From assembly GCA_041393015.1 (NCBI GenBank), contig JAWKKV010000001.1, positions 434,001 through 498,000 of the forward strand: a stretch of DNA of 64,000 nt, written 5' to 3'. Positions 17,765-26,300 of this stretch are shown piece after piece. The position numbers and the translations under genes are program-made. Source of the stretch: JAGQYH01 sp041393015 (GTDB lineage Bacteria; Bacteroidota; Bacteroidia; Chitinophagales; JADIYW01). A model generated the notes under the pieces. It did no database searches, was not told the DNA's origin, and was given only the letters and a program-made list of their open reading frames with translations. Every line of letters begins with the position of its first letter. The stretch's first letter is position 1.

Positions 17765-18350
17765 CTAAATGCCAAAAATTCTTATGCCTTGTTGAGCAAA
17801 TAGACTAACTAACAACACAAAAGTTACTTCTCCCAAGAGCAAAGGAAAAATCATTCTTCTAAATGGATATTTTGCTATGGAAAGTGTGGTGATCAAGATA
17901 TCGGGTGGCAATGGACTAATGCCCACATATAAGAAAATAAGAATTGGAGAAAATTTATACACTTTTGGTTTGAATAGAAATTGGGTGACTTTCTCAATCA
18001 ACTTTTGAATACGTGGAGAAAAAACGGCATGCATTAGATTTACCAAAGTAATAATAGACCGAGTCACCAATAAACAAACCGGGAAGTGCAACTAGTGCTA
18101 ATAAAAATGGATTCAATCCTCCAATTGTAAAGGCAATTACAGTTGCATAAAATGAAACAGATGTAAAGGCAGAAAAACCTCCAAATAAAGCAAAAAAGGC
18201 AATAATCATGTAGCCATTTTTAACGCCTATTGTTTTAATAATTTCATCCGGTTTTACATAAACAAAAAATATTGATATGCCTACTAAAAATAAAAGTAGT
18301 GCCAAGAACACAAGATGATTTTTAGTAAATAATTTTCGCCTCTTATCCAT
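17765..18350 (-). pseudogene. VTT/DedA-like membrane protein gene, frameshifted
   Basis: Two overlapping frames together encode one membrane protein of about 195 residues. The first (18350-17994) has TM segments near residues 12-30, 46-64 and 70-95 and reads '...FIGDSVYYYFGKSNACRFF'. The second (through 17765) continues 'SPRIQKLIEKVTQFLF...VGISPLPPDILITTLS...'. These are consecutive parts of a VTT (SNARE-associated/DedA-like) domain. The break is at an A6 run (18019-18024 plus strand, T6 on the coding strand); one extra T would join the frames. It is therefore a young pseudogene, a sequencing or assembly error, or homopolymer slippage. It lies 57 bp upstream of the ATPase gene on the same strand. 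Confidence 0.8.
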
Positions 18351-18410
18351 ACCAATTATTTCTGAACATAATCTACCGCTTAACTAATAATACAAGTAAC
18401 GAAACAACTC

Positions 18411-19181
18411 TTACTTTTTATTCATTTTCTTGTAATTCTGCTTCAATTTGCTTTTTAAATGAGGTAGATCTTCATAAATCGGCAATGCCTCCATATTGAT
18501 AGCCAAGTGGGTTTTTACCATTTTTCGTAGGTCTTTGCTGATATTAAAATGTATCTTTTCTAATGGATTTTGTTTCGTTATCTTTTTCCTCCAAATGGTT
18601 TCTTCTGTTAAAATGATACGCATAAGATGAATAGTTAACTCAAGACTGCCCATAGAATCTTGTAAACTTTTTTTCTCTCCTACATCTTTTAATTTATGGA
18701 GTTCGTTGGAACTCATTCCATACAAGCCTTGATAGCCAGATTCATTGAAAGCAGAAAAATCTTGTAAAGATCTTCTCGCCACTACGCTATTCAACCACTT
18801 ATTAGCATCGGCAATTTCTTCTCTTATTTTAAACCTTTCTAATTGGTATAACTCTTTCTTTGTCCAACCTATTGCATTGGCTTTTTGCAAAAACCTAGCT
18901 TGCGCTTCCTTAACCGCATCCTTCTTATAATCCGATAACATTACAATGATAAAACAAGCAAACCTGCTTAATTTAAAATCAAGTTCTTTCGAATTACCAT
19001 TGGTCCTTTTAGTTTGAATTACATTTTCAAAATAAGGAATTTCTGCTGTGATCATAGTTTTTACCGAGTGTTCAATTACTTTTTGAAAACTAGGCCATGT
19101 CTTATAATCCAAAACTTCCATTAAGTCTCTCGCACTCCAGAAATATGGCTTTTTGCTTGATAAAGGGGATATTTTTTCCAT
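18411..19181 (-). CDS. DinD-like (DNA-damage-inducible protein D family) protein
   Basis: The 256-residue protein opens with 'KPYFWSARDLMEVLDYKTWPSFQKVI', the hallmark of DinD and BRO-N-like proteins. It continues with 'LDFKLSRFACFIIVMLSDYKKDAVKEAQARF', matching the DinD 'LSRYACYLI..N.D..K..IA.AQ' block. The C-terminal half is helical and basic. In E. coli DinD is SOS-induced and inhibits RecA-mediated strand exchange; whether this family member does so is unknown. It has its own spacer from the VTT gene (60 bp) and is divergent from osmC across about 200 bp containing two imperfect FNR-like repeats. Confidence 0.85.
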   Translation of the reverse strand: MEKISPLSSKKPYFWSARDLMEVLDYKTWPSFQKVIEHSVKTMITAEIPYFENVIQTKRTNGNSKELDFKLSRFACFIIVMLSDYKKDAVKEAQARFLQKANAIGWTKKELYQLERFKIREEIADANKWLNSVVARRSLQDFSAFNESGYQGLYGMSSNELHKLKDVGEKKSLQDSMGSLELTIHLMRIILTEETIWRKKITKQNPLEKIHFNISKDLRKMVKTHLAINMEALPIYEDLPHLKSKLKQNYKKMNKK

Positions 19182-19225
19182 ATTCTAATTGATTTTAATA
19201 AGACTTTATAAAATTCAATAATGTT

Positions 19226-19273
19226 TGATGAAATCATATTGCATTTAATCAAGCATTGCATTGACTATTATCA
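19226..19273. promoter_or_regulatory. Imperfect FNR-like repeats upstream of osmC and dinD
   Basis: TGATGAAATCA (19226-19236, spacer of three) and TGACTATTATCA (19262-19273, one mismatch to TGAT-N4-ATCA) lie in the divergent dinD/osmC spacer. They are weaker versions of the palindromes found elsewhere in the island. Confidence 0.3.
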
Positions 19274-19380
19274 TATCACAAGACTATACAATCGTCCATA
19301 TTTGCAATATTAAATTCTTCTTGGCAAGTTATGCCATTAAAAAAACAAATAATACTACACCTTTAAAATAAACTTTGATT

Positions 19381-19797
19381 ATGACAACACATGAAGTTAA
19401 AACTGTACAAGTAGAAGGAATGACTTTGAAATCCATTTTAGCTGATGGAGAAGTAATGCTAGATGTGCCCGTTGAAGAAGGCGGCAATGGAAATGGCGTA
19501 AAACCAAAACCCTTGCTTTTAACTTCTCTTACCGGCTGTACGGCATTAGATGTTGTTTCACTATTGAAAAAAATGAAAATAGAATACGATCATTTTGAAG
19601 TGAATGCCTCAGCAGAATTAACTGATGAACATCCAAAACATTACAAATCTGTATCTATTGAATACTTATTTAAAGGAAATGATTTAAACAAGGAGCGTAT
19701 AGAAAGAGCAGTTGACCTTTCTTATAATAAGTATTGTGGTGTAATTTATATGTTTAAGCAGTTCACCGAGGTTAGTTTCAAAATCACTTATTTATAA
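19381..19797 (+). CDS. OsmC/Ohr-family protein
   Basis: OsmC-family proteins are thiol peroxidases that reduce organic hydroperoxides. The 138-residue product has both conserved cysteines: Cys53 in 'LTSLTGCTALDVV' and Cys119 in 'YNKYCGVIYMF'. It has the characteristic central helix and a C-terminal strand 'VSFKITYL'. Length is typical. I chose the ATG at 19381 over an in-frame TTG at 19375, which overlaps a TTTG promoter-like element. It lies 87 bp before the cbpA-cbpM pair on the same strand and may share induction with it. Confidence 0.93.
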   Translation: MTTHEVKTVQVEGMTLKSILADGEVMLDVPVEEGGNGNGVKPKPLLLTSLTGCTALDVVSLLKKMKIEYDHFEVNASAELTDEHPKHYKSVSIEYLFKGNDLNKERIERAVDLSYNKYCGVIYMFKQFTEVSFKITYL

Positions 19798-19884
19798 CGC
19801 TTGTTTTTTAATATCCTTCTTAAAAATTTCTAAATTGATGGGAATAAATATTGAATTCATTTACAAAGATGTACTTTTATAATT

Positions 19885-20787
19885 ATGGCATTTATAGACT
19901 ACTATAAAGTTTTGGGGGTTGATAAAAAGGCTAGCGAAAAGGAAATTAAAGCAGCCTATCGCAAGCTGGCTAGAAAGCATCACCCTGATTTAAATCCTAA
20001 TGATGAATCAGCCAAAAAAAAGTTTCAGGAAATAAATGAAGCCAACATGGTTTTAACCGATCCTGAAAAAAGAAAACAATACGATCAATATGGCAAAGAT
20101 TGGAAACATGCCGATCAGTATGAGCAGGCGAAACAAAGTAAAAGTAGCGCTGGTAGGAGATCGTATTCTAGGCAAGATTTCTCCGACATGGGTATGGATG
20201 ACGATCTATCTGACTTCTTTAAGTCCATGTTTGGTGGAGCTAGCAGAAGTAGACAACAAGCAAAATTTAGAGGACAAGATTTGAACGCAAATTTACAACT
20301 AACACTACGAGATGTTTACGAAACGCATAAACAACTCTTGACCTTAAATGGTAAAAAAATTAGATTAACTATTCCTGCCGGAGTAGAAAATGGGCAAACT
20401 ATAAAGATTAGTGGTCATGGTGGGAAAGGCGTTAATGGCGGTCCAAATGGTGATCTTTTTATCACCTTCGCTATTACCAATAATACAGCGTTTAAACGCT
20501 TAGGAAATGATTTGCATGCATCTGTTGATTTAGATATTTATAAAGCTATTTTAGGTGGAGATTTGACTGTTGACACCTTTGACGGTAAAGCAAAAATTAA
20601 AGTAAAGCCCGAAACACCCAATAATACTAAGGTTAAGCTAAAAGGAAAAGGCTTTCCCGTTTATAAGCAAGAAGGAAAATTTGGTGATTTATACATCACT
20701 TTACAATTAAAGACGCCTACGAATCTAAGTAGTAAAGAGAAAGAATTGTTTACAGAACTATCAAAAATTAGAAGCAATGGAAGTTGA
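19885..20787 (+). CDS. cbpA: CbpA-type DnaJ co-chaperone
   Basis: The 300-residue class II J-protein has an N-terminal J domain (1-70) with the HPD tripeptide in 'KHHPDLNP'. A Gly/Ser/Arg-rich linker follows (about 75-130, 'SDFFKSMFGG'), then two C-terminal substrate-binding beta domains (about 135-295), without the DnaJ zinc-finger cysteines. CbpA works with DnaK in protein folding and, in E. coli, also binds curved DNA in stationary phase. The next gene, cbpM, overlaps it by 11 bp, the standard arrangement for the CbpA modulator. No dnaK is in the window. Confidence 0.95.
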   Translation: MAFIDYYKVLGVDKKASEKEIKAAYRKLARKHHPDLNPNDESAKKKFQEINEANMVLTDPEKRKQYDQYGKDWKHADQYEQAKQSKSSAGRRSYSRQDFSDMGMDDDLSDFFKSMFGGASRSRQQAKFRGQDLNANLQLTLRDVYETHKQLLTLNGKKIRLTIPAGVENGQTIKISGHGGKGVNGGPNGDLFITFAITNNTAFKRLGNDLHASVDLDIYKAILGGDLTVDTFDGKAKIKVKPETPNNTKVKLKGKGFPVYKQEGKFGDLYITLQLKTPTNLSSKEKELFTELSKIRSNGS

Positions 20788-21076
20788 ACAATTAGTGCCC
20801 ATTAAATTACTTTGTTCTCAATACAATCTTGAGCCTAATTTCTTTATCCTTACATCTGAGTTTGGATTAATAGAACTTAAAACAGAGGATGGCGATTATT
20901 TTATACCCGTAGAACAAGTAAAAGTGGTGGAAACCATTATGCATTTACATATTGATTTAGACATTAACATTGAAGGAGTGGAAGCTATATTTCACTTATT
21001 AGACAAAGTCAATAATTTACAAGAAGAAGTAACGCTTCTGAGACATAAAATTGATATTTACGAAAGTGAATGGTAA
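20777..21076 (+). CDS. cbpM: CbpM-like chaperone modulator
   Basis: The 99-residue protein overlaps the end of cbpA. It has a MerR-like N-terminal helical part, the family segment 'LHIDLDINIEGVEAIFHLLDKVNNLQEEVTLLRHKI', and a C-terminal coiled coil. CbpM proteins bind the J domain of CbpA and block its stimulation of DnaK as well as its DNA binding. Translational coupling by overlap supports the assignment. It converges with the sigma-like gene at 21083 with a 6-bp gap. Confidence 0.88.
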   Translation: MEVEQLVPIKLLCSQYNLEPNFFILTSEFGLIELKTEDGDYFIPVEQVKVVETIMHLHIDLDINIEGVEAIFHLLDKVNNLQEEVTLLRHKIDIYESEW

Positions 21077-21082
21077 GTAATT

Positions 21083-21823
21083 TTATAAGAACCTACTTTT
21101 TATTGTTACTTTAATCATTCTCTTCGCTTCTTCTAAATAAGATTTAACTTTTTCTACTGATAAATTTTTGATGGATGCAATCTCATGCTCCGTTAATTTT
21201 TGCAAGCTATACATATCCAATATAGATGCCATTACACTAGGTAATTTGGGTAAAACAACTTTTACATGCTCATTGAATCGCTCTTTACTTAGTTGCTCAT
21301 CTAAAGCTTGAATAATGTGATCTTCTTCCTCATTGTCTACAAAAACATCGCGGAGTTCATAGTCGTTTTTATGGTAAGATTGATCATCTAATTCTTCTTC
21401 CATTACAAAATCTCCATCTCCATCAGTTGAGAAATTCTCTTCCATTTCATCCAATTCGTCTTGCTTATAATCCGCCATGTTTTTCATAAAGAACTCATCA
21501 AATTCTTCCTCTTCCATTGCATCACTTAATAAACTATCTACTTCTCTATACAACCAGACTTTAAAATTGATATGCTCGTCCATGTTTTGGATATGATCAT
21601 ACGCTTTGATGTATAGATCATCAAGAAAATCATCTGTTTGAAACTTTCCTTGTGGAATTGCTTTTCGCTCAATAGCCAAATCGAGCTGTCTATCGATATA
21701 TAATCTTAATTCAGGAAACACCTCTTGCATATAGCTACTAAAAGAAGTTTGATCCTCTTTTCCTCTAAAAGCTTTTAAATTGATAAACGCCTGTGAAAAT
21801 GATATTACTGTTTTTCTTTTCAT
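21083..21823 (-). CDS. Diverged sigma-70-like protein with acidic linker
   Basis: The 246-residue protein has an N-terminal helical block (about 45-105, 'DDFLDDLYIKAYDHIQNMDEHINFKVWLYREVDSLL') that reads like ECF sigma region 2. A very acidic linker follows (about 105-170, many D/E). The C-terminal block (about 195-246, 'MYSLQKLTEHEIASIKNLSVEKVKSYLEEAKRMIK') resembles the region 4 helix-turn-helix. No exact Pfam-level signature is certain, so this could be a true ECF-type regulator or another HTH protein. Three palindromic sequences lie within 90 bp upstream, ending at the insertion sequence. Its place in the stress island suggests a regulatory role. Confidence 0.6.
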   Translation of the reverse strand: MKRKTVISFSQAFINLKAFRGKEDQTSFSSYMQEVFPELRLYIDRQLDLAIERKAIPQGKFQTDDFLDDLYIKAYDHIQNMDEHINFKVWLYREVDSLLSDAMEEEEFDEFFMKNMADYKQDELDEMEENFSTDGDGDFVMEEELDDQSYHKNDYELRDVFVDNEEEDHIIQALDEQLSKERFNEHVKVVLPKLPSVMASILDMYSLQKLTEHEIASIKNLSVEKVKSYLEEAKRMIKVTIKSRFL

Positions 21824-21845
21824 GATTTATAATTCTGTTGAATTA

Positions 21846-21913
21846 AGATAAATATCATGCTTTATCTATCCAAGACGGATGATATCAATATATGTTAAAT
21901 ATGATAATTATCA
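21846..21913. promoter_or_regulatory. Cluster of FNR-like palindromes upstream of the sigma-like gene
   Basis: AGATAAATATCA (21846-21857, one mismatch), TGATATCA (21880-21887) and the perfect TGATAATTATCA (21902-21913) lie between the sigma-like gene start and the insertion sequence. The last three bases of the perfect palindrome are also the target duplication. Confidence 0.45.
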
Positions 21914-21938
21914 TGTCCCGTCCTAAAAAACCGTTACA
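21914..21938. repeat. Terminal inverted repeat, orfB-side end of the IS
   Basis: It starts TGTCCCGTCCTAAAA; matches the reverse complement of 23279-23303 at 20 of 25 positions. The TCA target duplication abuts it on the left. Confidence 0.88.
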
Positions 21939-21963
21939 GTTTTTAAAGGATTAAAATTAATAA

Positions 21964-22887
21964 TTAAACAGCAGCAAAAACGTTTTTGCTGCTGTTTTTC
22001 GTTTTATAGGTTCTAATTTTTATTGAGTTTTGGTTATGCATTTTTTCAGGTGTCATCATATAGCAAGAATAGTGAGGTCTTTTCTTGTTGTAAATTTCGA
22101 TACTGTTTTTTACTAACAAATTCATTGTTTCAATTTTACTTGGTTTGCTATTTCTAATAAATTCTTGTTTCAATATTCCGTTGATTCTTTCAGCTACTGA
22201 ATTTTGATAGGGATCATAGCTTTCTGTCATACTGCATTTTATACCATTCTTATTTAATAGCTTTTGATAATCATTCCCGCAATATTGCAAACCCCGATCT
22301 GAGTGATGAACCAGCTCTTCTTGTTTATATTTTCTTTTTCTAATAGCCATTTTTAATGCTCTAACTGAACCACTTACATCTAAGCTATTAGAGACATCAT
22401 AACCAACAATCATTTTCGAATAAGCATCTGTTACTAAAGCTAAATACATCGGATTTAGACGGGAACCAATGTAAGTTATATCTGCTACCCATAATTGTTC
22501 AGGTCGATTGAGTTCTAAGTGTTCTACTAAATTCTTGTGTTTTCGAAAACGATGATGGGAGTTGGTAGTAATATGATATTGTCTTTTAGGCTTAATATCT
22601 AAATGGTTGGCTTTCATTATTCTAAATAACTGATCTCTGCCAACACCTAATTCTCGTAAATGACTATATAATAGATGGTATAATTTTCTTGTTCCAATCA
22701 TTGGCATTTGCTTACGCACTTCTTTTACTAATTCTACTACTCTAAAAGCTCTTTGACGTCGTTTCTTAGTAGAGCGTAGTGATCTGTAATAAACCTGTCT
22801 GCTTACCCCGAGTAATCTACAGGTAGCTGTTAAACTTTCTTTGTATTCTTTTCTGAAGAGGTCGATTGCTCGGGTATAGAGTTTTTT
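21964..22887 (-). CDS. IS3-family transposase OrfB (DDE catalytic part)
   Basis: This frame is read by -1 frameshifting from orfA. It is open from a TGA at 22900-22902 and contains no ATG before residue 'KQMPMIG', though a GTG at 22719 could start a free OrfB. It includes the HTH_21-like segment ('CRLLGVSRQVYYRSLR', 'MPMIGTRKLYHLL') and the rve integrase core. The core triad is Asp in 'LWVADITYI', Asp in 'HHSDRGLQY' and Glu in 'NSVAERINGILKQEF'. The C-terminus has the family 'IEIYNKKRPHYSCYMMTPEKMH'. All three catalytic acids are present, so the enzyme looks functional. Confidence 0.93.
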   Translation of the reverse strand, partial: KKLYTRAIDLFRKEYKESLTATCRLLGVSRQVYYRSLRSTKKRRQRAFRVVELVKEVRKQMPMIGTRKLYHLLYSHLRELGVGRDQLFRIMKANHLDIKPKRQYHITTNSHHRFRKHKNLVEHLELNRPEQLWVADITYIGSRLNPMYLALVTDAYSKMIVGYDVSNSLDVSGSVRALKMAIRKRKYKQEELVHHSDRGLQYCGNDYQKLLNKNGIKCSMTESYDPYQNSVAERINGILKQEFIRNSKPSKIETMNLLVKNSIEIYNKKRPHYSCYMMTPEKMHNQNSIKIRTYKTKNSSKNVFAAV

Positions 22888-23264
22888 CGTATTGGAATAT
22901 CATACTCCTTTTCTGCTAATTCTATTATCATGTCAAACATGACGGCTTTCTTATCGGCTTGTTCAACTTGTTTTTCTAAAAAAGCTTTTTGCTTTTCCAA
23001 TAGACGAACCTTTTGCTCAAGTTCAATTAATTTTTGTTCTTGTGATTTAGGCATATATGATGGAGTTTGATTCTCCCAGTCAAAATTACCAAATTTACGA
23101 AGCCAGTTTACAATTGTTGATCGAGACTGAATGCCATATTTCCGCTTTGCTGCATGAGTAGATAGCTCTCCTCTTTCTATCTCGTAAACAACTTGCAACT
23201 TAAATGACATAGAATAGTCGCGCTGAGTGCGCTTTACGTAGGGAGTTTTTTGATTGTCTTTCAT
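22830..23264 (-). CDS. IS3-family transposase OrfA
   Basis: The 144-residue protein has an N-terminal helix-turn-helix ('SMSFKLQVVYEIERGELSTHAAKRKYGI...STIVNWLRKFG', about residues 18-60) that recognises the element ends. A leucine-zipper coiled coil follows (about 75-120, 'LIELEQKVRLLEKQKAFLEKQVEQ'). The tail overlaps orfB and contains the slippery heptamer. Free OrfA usually regulates transposition, and the OrfAB fusion made by frameshifting is the active transposase. Confidence 0.93.
   Translation of the reverse strand: MKDNQKTPYVKRTQRDYSMSFKLQVVYEIERGELSTHAAKRKYGIQSRSTIVNWLRKFGNFDWENQTPSYMPKSQEQKLIELEQKVRLLEKQKAFLEKQVEQADKKAVMFDMIIELAEKEYDIPIRKNSIPEQSTSSEKNTKKV
22881..22887 (-). other. 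Programmed -1 frameshift heptamer A_AAA_AAC
   Basis: In the orfA frame the codons are CGA AAA AAC, giving the canonical X_XXY_YYZ heptamer. A one-base backward slip enters the orfB frame, which is open from this point to its stop at 21964. This is the usual way IS3 elements make OrfAB. Confidence 0.88.
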
Positions 23265-23278
23265 AACGTTCTGTTTTG

Positions 23279-23303
23279 TGTAACGCTATTTCAGGACTAG
23301 ACA
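23279..23303. repeat. Terminal inverted repeat, orfA-side end of the IS
   Basis: It ends GACTAGACA and is the partner of 21914-21938. The second TCA of the target duplication follows at 23304-23306. Confidence 0.88.
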
Positions 23304-23314
23304 TCAGTTTGATT

Positions 23315-23346
23315 AAAAAAGGCCATCCGTTGTTTAACGGATGGCC
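23315..23346 (-). terminator. Rho-independent terminator of the giant repeat gene
   Basis: A perfect 11-bp GC-rich stem (23321-23331 with 23336-23346, loop GTTT) is followed on the minus strand by six T. It lies 33 bp after the stop codon at 23380. Confidence 0.93.
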
Positions 23347-23379
23347 TCATTCATGGGTCTATAAATATATTAGATAATA

Positions 23380-26300
23380 CTATTTTACCATAATCATTTT
23401 ACCGGTAGCCATTCGATCACCCGATACAATTTTGTAAACAAATGCACCACCAACCAATTTGCTTTCAGGCTTAAATTTATATAAGTAAGTCTTATTCGCT
23501 TCTAATGTTCCATAGTCAATTGTTCTCACTACTTCACCTGTAACAGTTGTAATCTCAATTACAGTTTTACCTTTTTCCGGCAAGACAAACTCAATAGTTG
23601 CGACATCTACAAATGGATTCGGGTAACTGTTAGCGATGATATCAACTTCAGTGGTTATTCTAGCATTATTATCATGGCTTCCTCCATAGTAGTTACAAAC
23701 CGGACCATTGTTAACGCTTTCCGCATAAGTTACAGTAAAGTCACCCCAAACTGCTCCTGGACCAATTGGTTTAGAACAGCTAGTATGAACTGTTGCATTC
23801 AATACACCATCTACATAGATTCTGGTATCCTTATCTAACTTATTGTTAGAACCGGACCCTTCAAAACTAATTGTATCATTTTGATTAACTGTACCGGCAA
23901 AGTAAATTTCGTTACCGTACTTATCAGTTACTTCTACATAAACAGGTCCTGCATCTGTATACACCATTTGCAATAGATTCACACCACCTTTACAGTCATC
24001 ACATGATATAGTAACTGCCGGAAGTGGAGCAGGATTACAATTAGTAGACCAGTTCCAAACTACATTTTTATGCCCATGTATTTTTTCTTCCGAAATGAAC
24101 AATCCTGTCATATAAGTAGTCTTCTCGTTATTATAACTATCATCATCTTCACTATCACTATCATTGCCCCCATGAACATGAATATCTTTAGTTGAGTAGA
24201 TATTACCATTGAAAACTACAGCTTCTTTAACATCTACTTTGTCATCAACATACATTGTAACTGTTTCTCCTGATAGATTGAAAACACTTTCTTTATCAAT
24301 CTTGATTTTCTTGTTGATATACATATTAGTAGATCCGGCAAAATTTATTGTTACTTCCTTCTTAGTTTTCAATTCGTTGATATAGATATTATTGCATGTG
24401 AAAGTAATGGTAGCTCCTTCTTTCACTTCAATTTTATCATATACGCATCCTGTCAATACAACATTATCGTTCTTATTGACTTTTACATCGTTATTAGATG
24501 GCTGTGTATTGTAATAGAAATCAGGAATAACTACGTTTGCAGGATCATATATTAAACTTCCCGCACTGCTATTTTGATCAATATCAATAACATCAGATTG
24601 TATAAAATCTGCAACCATAACGTAATCATGTGCTTTAACCTTTTCTCCACTATCATATGTTCCAACACCACCGTTCAGTACATCTTGGTAGCCATGTAAA
24701 TGAACTTCCTCTCTTGCAAGTATAGTGTAAGCAGAAACTAAAGCTCCAGGATCAAATCCAGAAACAATATAGCTTTCAGTGGTTACACAACCCGTCCAAC
24801 TGGTTACATCCACAGTATATGTTCCATTGGCACTCACTTGGATACTTTGAGTAGTTTCTCCGGTTGACCAAGCATATGCTTGAACAGATACATCACTATT
24901 TGCAGTAAGAATTAATGTTCCACCTTGACAGAATATAGGTAAAACATCTTCTGTAATTGAAACCACAGGTACTACACCATCTACATCTACAATTGCAGTA
25001 CAAGTTGAAACATTGTTGTTATTGTCTGTTACTGTTAATGTCACCGTGTTAGGTCCAATATCAGCACATGTGAAACTTAAATTGTCTAATACTAAACTTG
25101 CAATACCACAAGCATCATTGCTACCTCCGTTTACATTAGCTGGTACTATTGACCAGTTTCCTGTATTATCTAATGTTACAGATATATCTAAACATACTGC
25201 GTTTGGAGCTACATTATCTTCTACAGTTACAGTGGCGGTACAAGTAGATACGTTATTGTTGTTGTCCGTTACGGTTAAAGTAACTGTGTTGCCGCCAACT
25301 TCGCTACATACAAAGTCTGTTTGACTTAATACTAAGCTTTGGATACCACAAGCATCATTTGATCCATTGTCAACTGCTGCCGCTGTAGTGCTGCCATTAC
25401 CTGATGCATCCAATTGAACGGTTACATCTTGGCAAGTGGCCACTGGAGCTACATTGTCTTCAACTGTTACAGTTGCTGAACAAGTTGAAACGTTATTGTT
25501 GTTGTCCGTTACCGTTAAGGTTACTATGTTACCTCCAACTTCGCTGCATACAAAGTCTGTTTGACTTAATACTAAGCTTTGGATGCCACAAGCATCATTT
25601 GATCCATTGTCAACTGCTGTTGCTGTAGTGCCTCCATTTCCTGATGCATCCAATTGAACGGTCACACTTTGACATATGGCCACAGGAGCTACATTATCTT
25701 CTACTGTTACCGTTGCGGTACAAGTGGAAACGTTACTGTTGTTATCCGTTACCGTTAAAGTAACTGTGTTGCCGCCAACTTCGCTGCATACAAAGTCTGT
25801 TTGACTTAATACTAAGCTTGCAATACCACAGGCATCATTTGAACCATTGTCAACTGCTGTTGCAGTAGTGCTTCCGTTACCTGATGCATCCAATTGAACG
25901 GTTACATCTTGGCAAGTCGCTACTGGAGCTACATTGTCTTCTACGGTTACAGTGGCTGTACAAGTTGATACGTTATTGTTGTTATCCGTTACCGTTAAAG
26001 TAACTGTGTTGCCGCCAACTTCGCTGCATACAAAGTCTGTTTGACTTAATACTAAGCTTGCAATACCACATGCATCATTTGAACCATTGTCAACTGCTGT
26101 TGCAGTAGTGCTTCCGTTACCTGATGCATCCAATTGAACGGTTACATCTTGGCAAGTTGCTACCGGAGCTACATTGTCTTCTACCGTTACAGTGGCTGTA
26201 CAAGTACTTACGTTATTGTTGTTATCTGTTACCGTTAAAGTAACTGTGTTGCCGCCAACTTCGCTACATACAAAGTCTGTTTGACTTAATACTAAGCTTG

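Larger units (their letters stand above)
21914..23303 (-). mobile_element. Complete IS3-family insertion sequence (1390 bp)
   Basis: The element is bounded by 25-bp imperfect inverted repeats (21914-21938 and 23279-23303, 20 of 25 matching, both beginning TGTC) and flanked by a direct TCA (21911-21913 and 23304-23306). It carries orfA and orfB in the IS3 arrangement with an A_AAA_AAC slippage site. Every functional part appears intact, so it may be active and recently inserted. It lies between the stress island and the giant adhesin gene. Confidence 0.93.
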
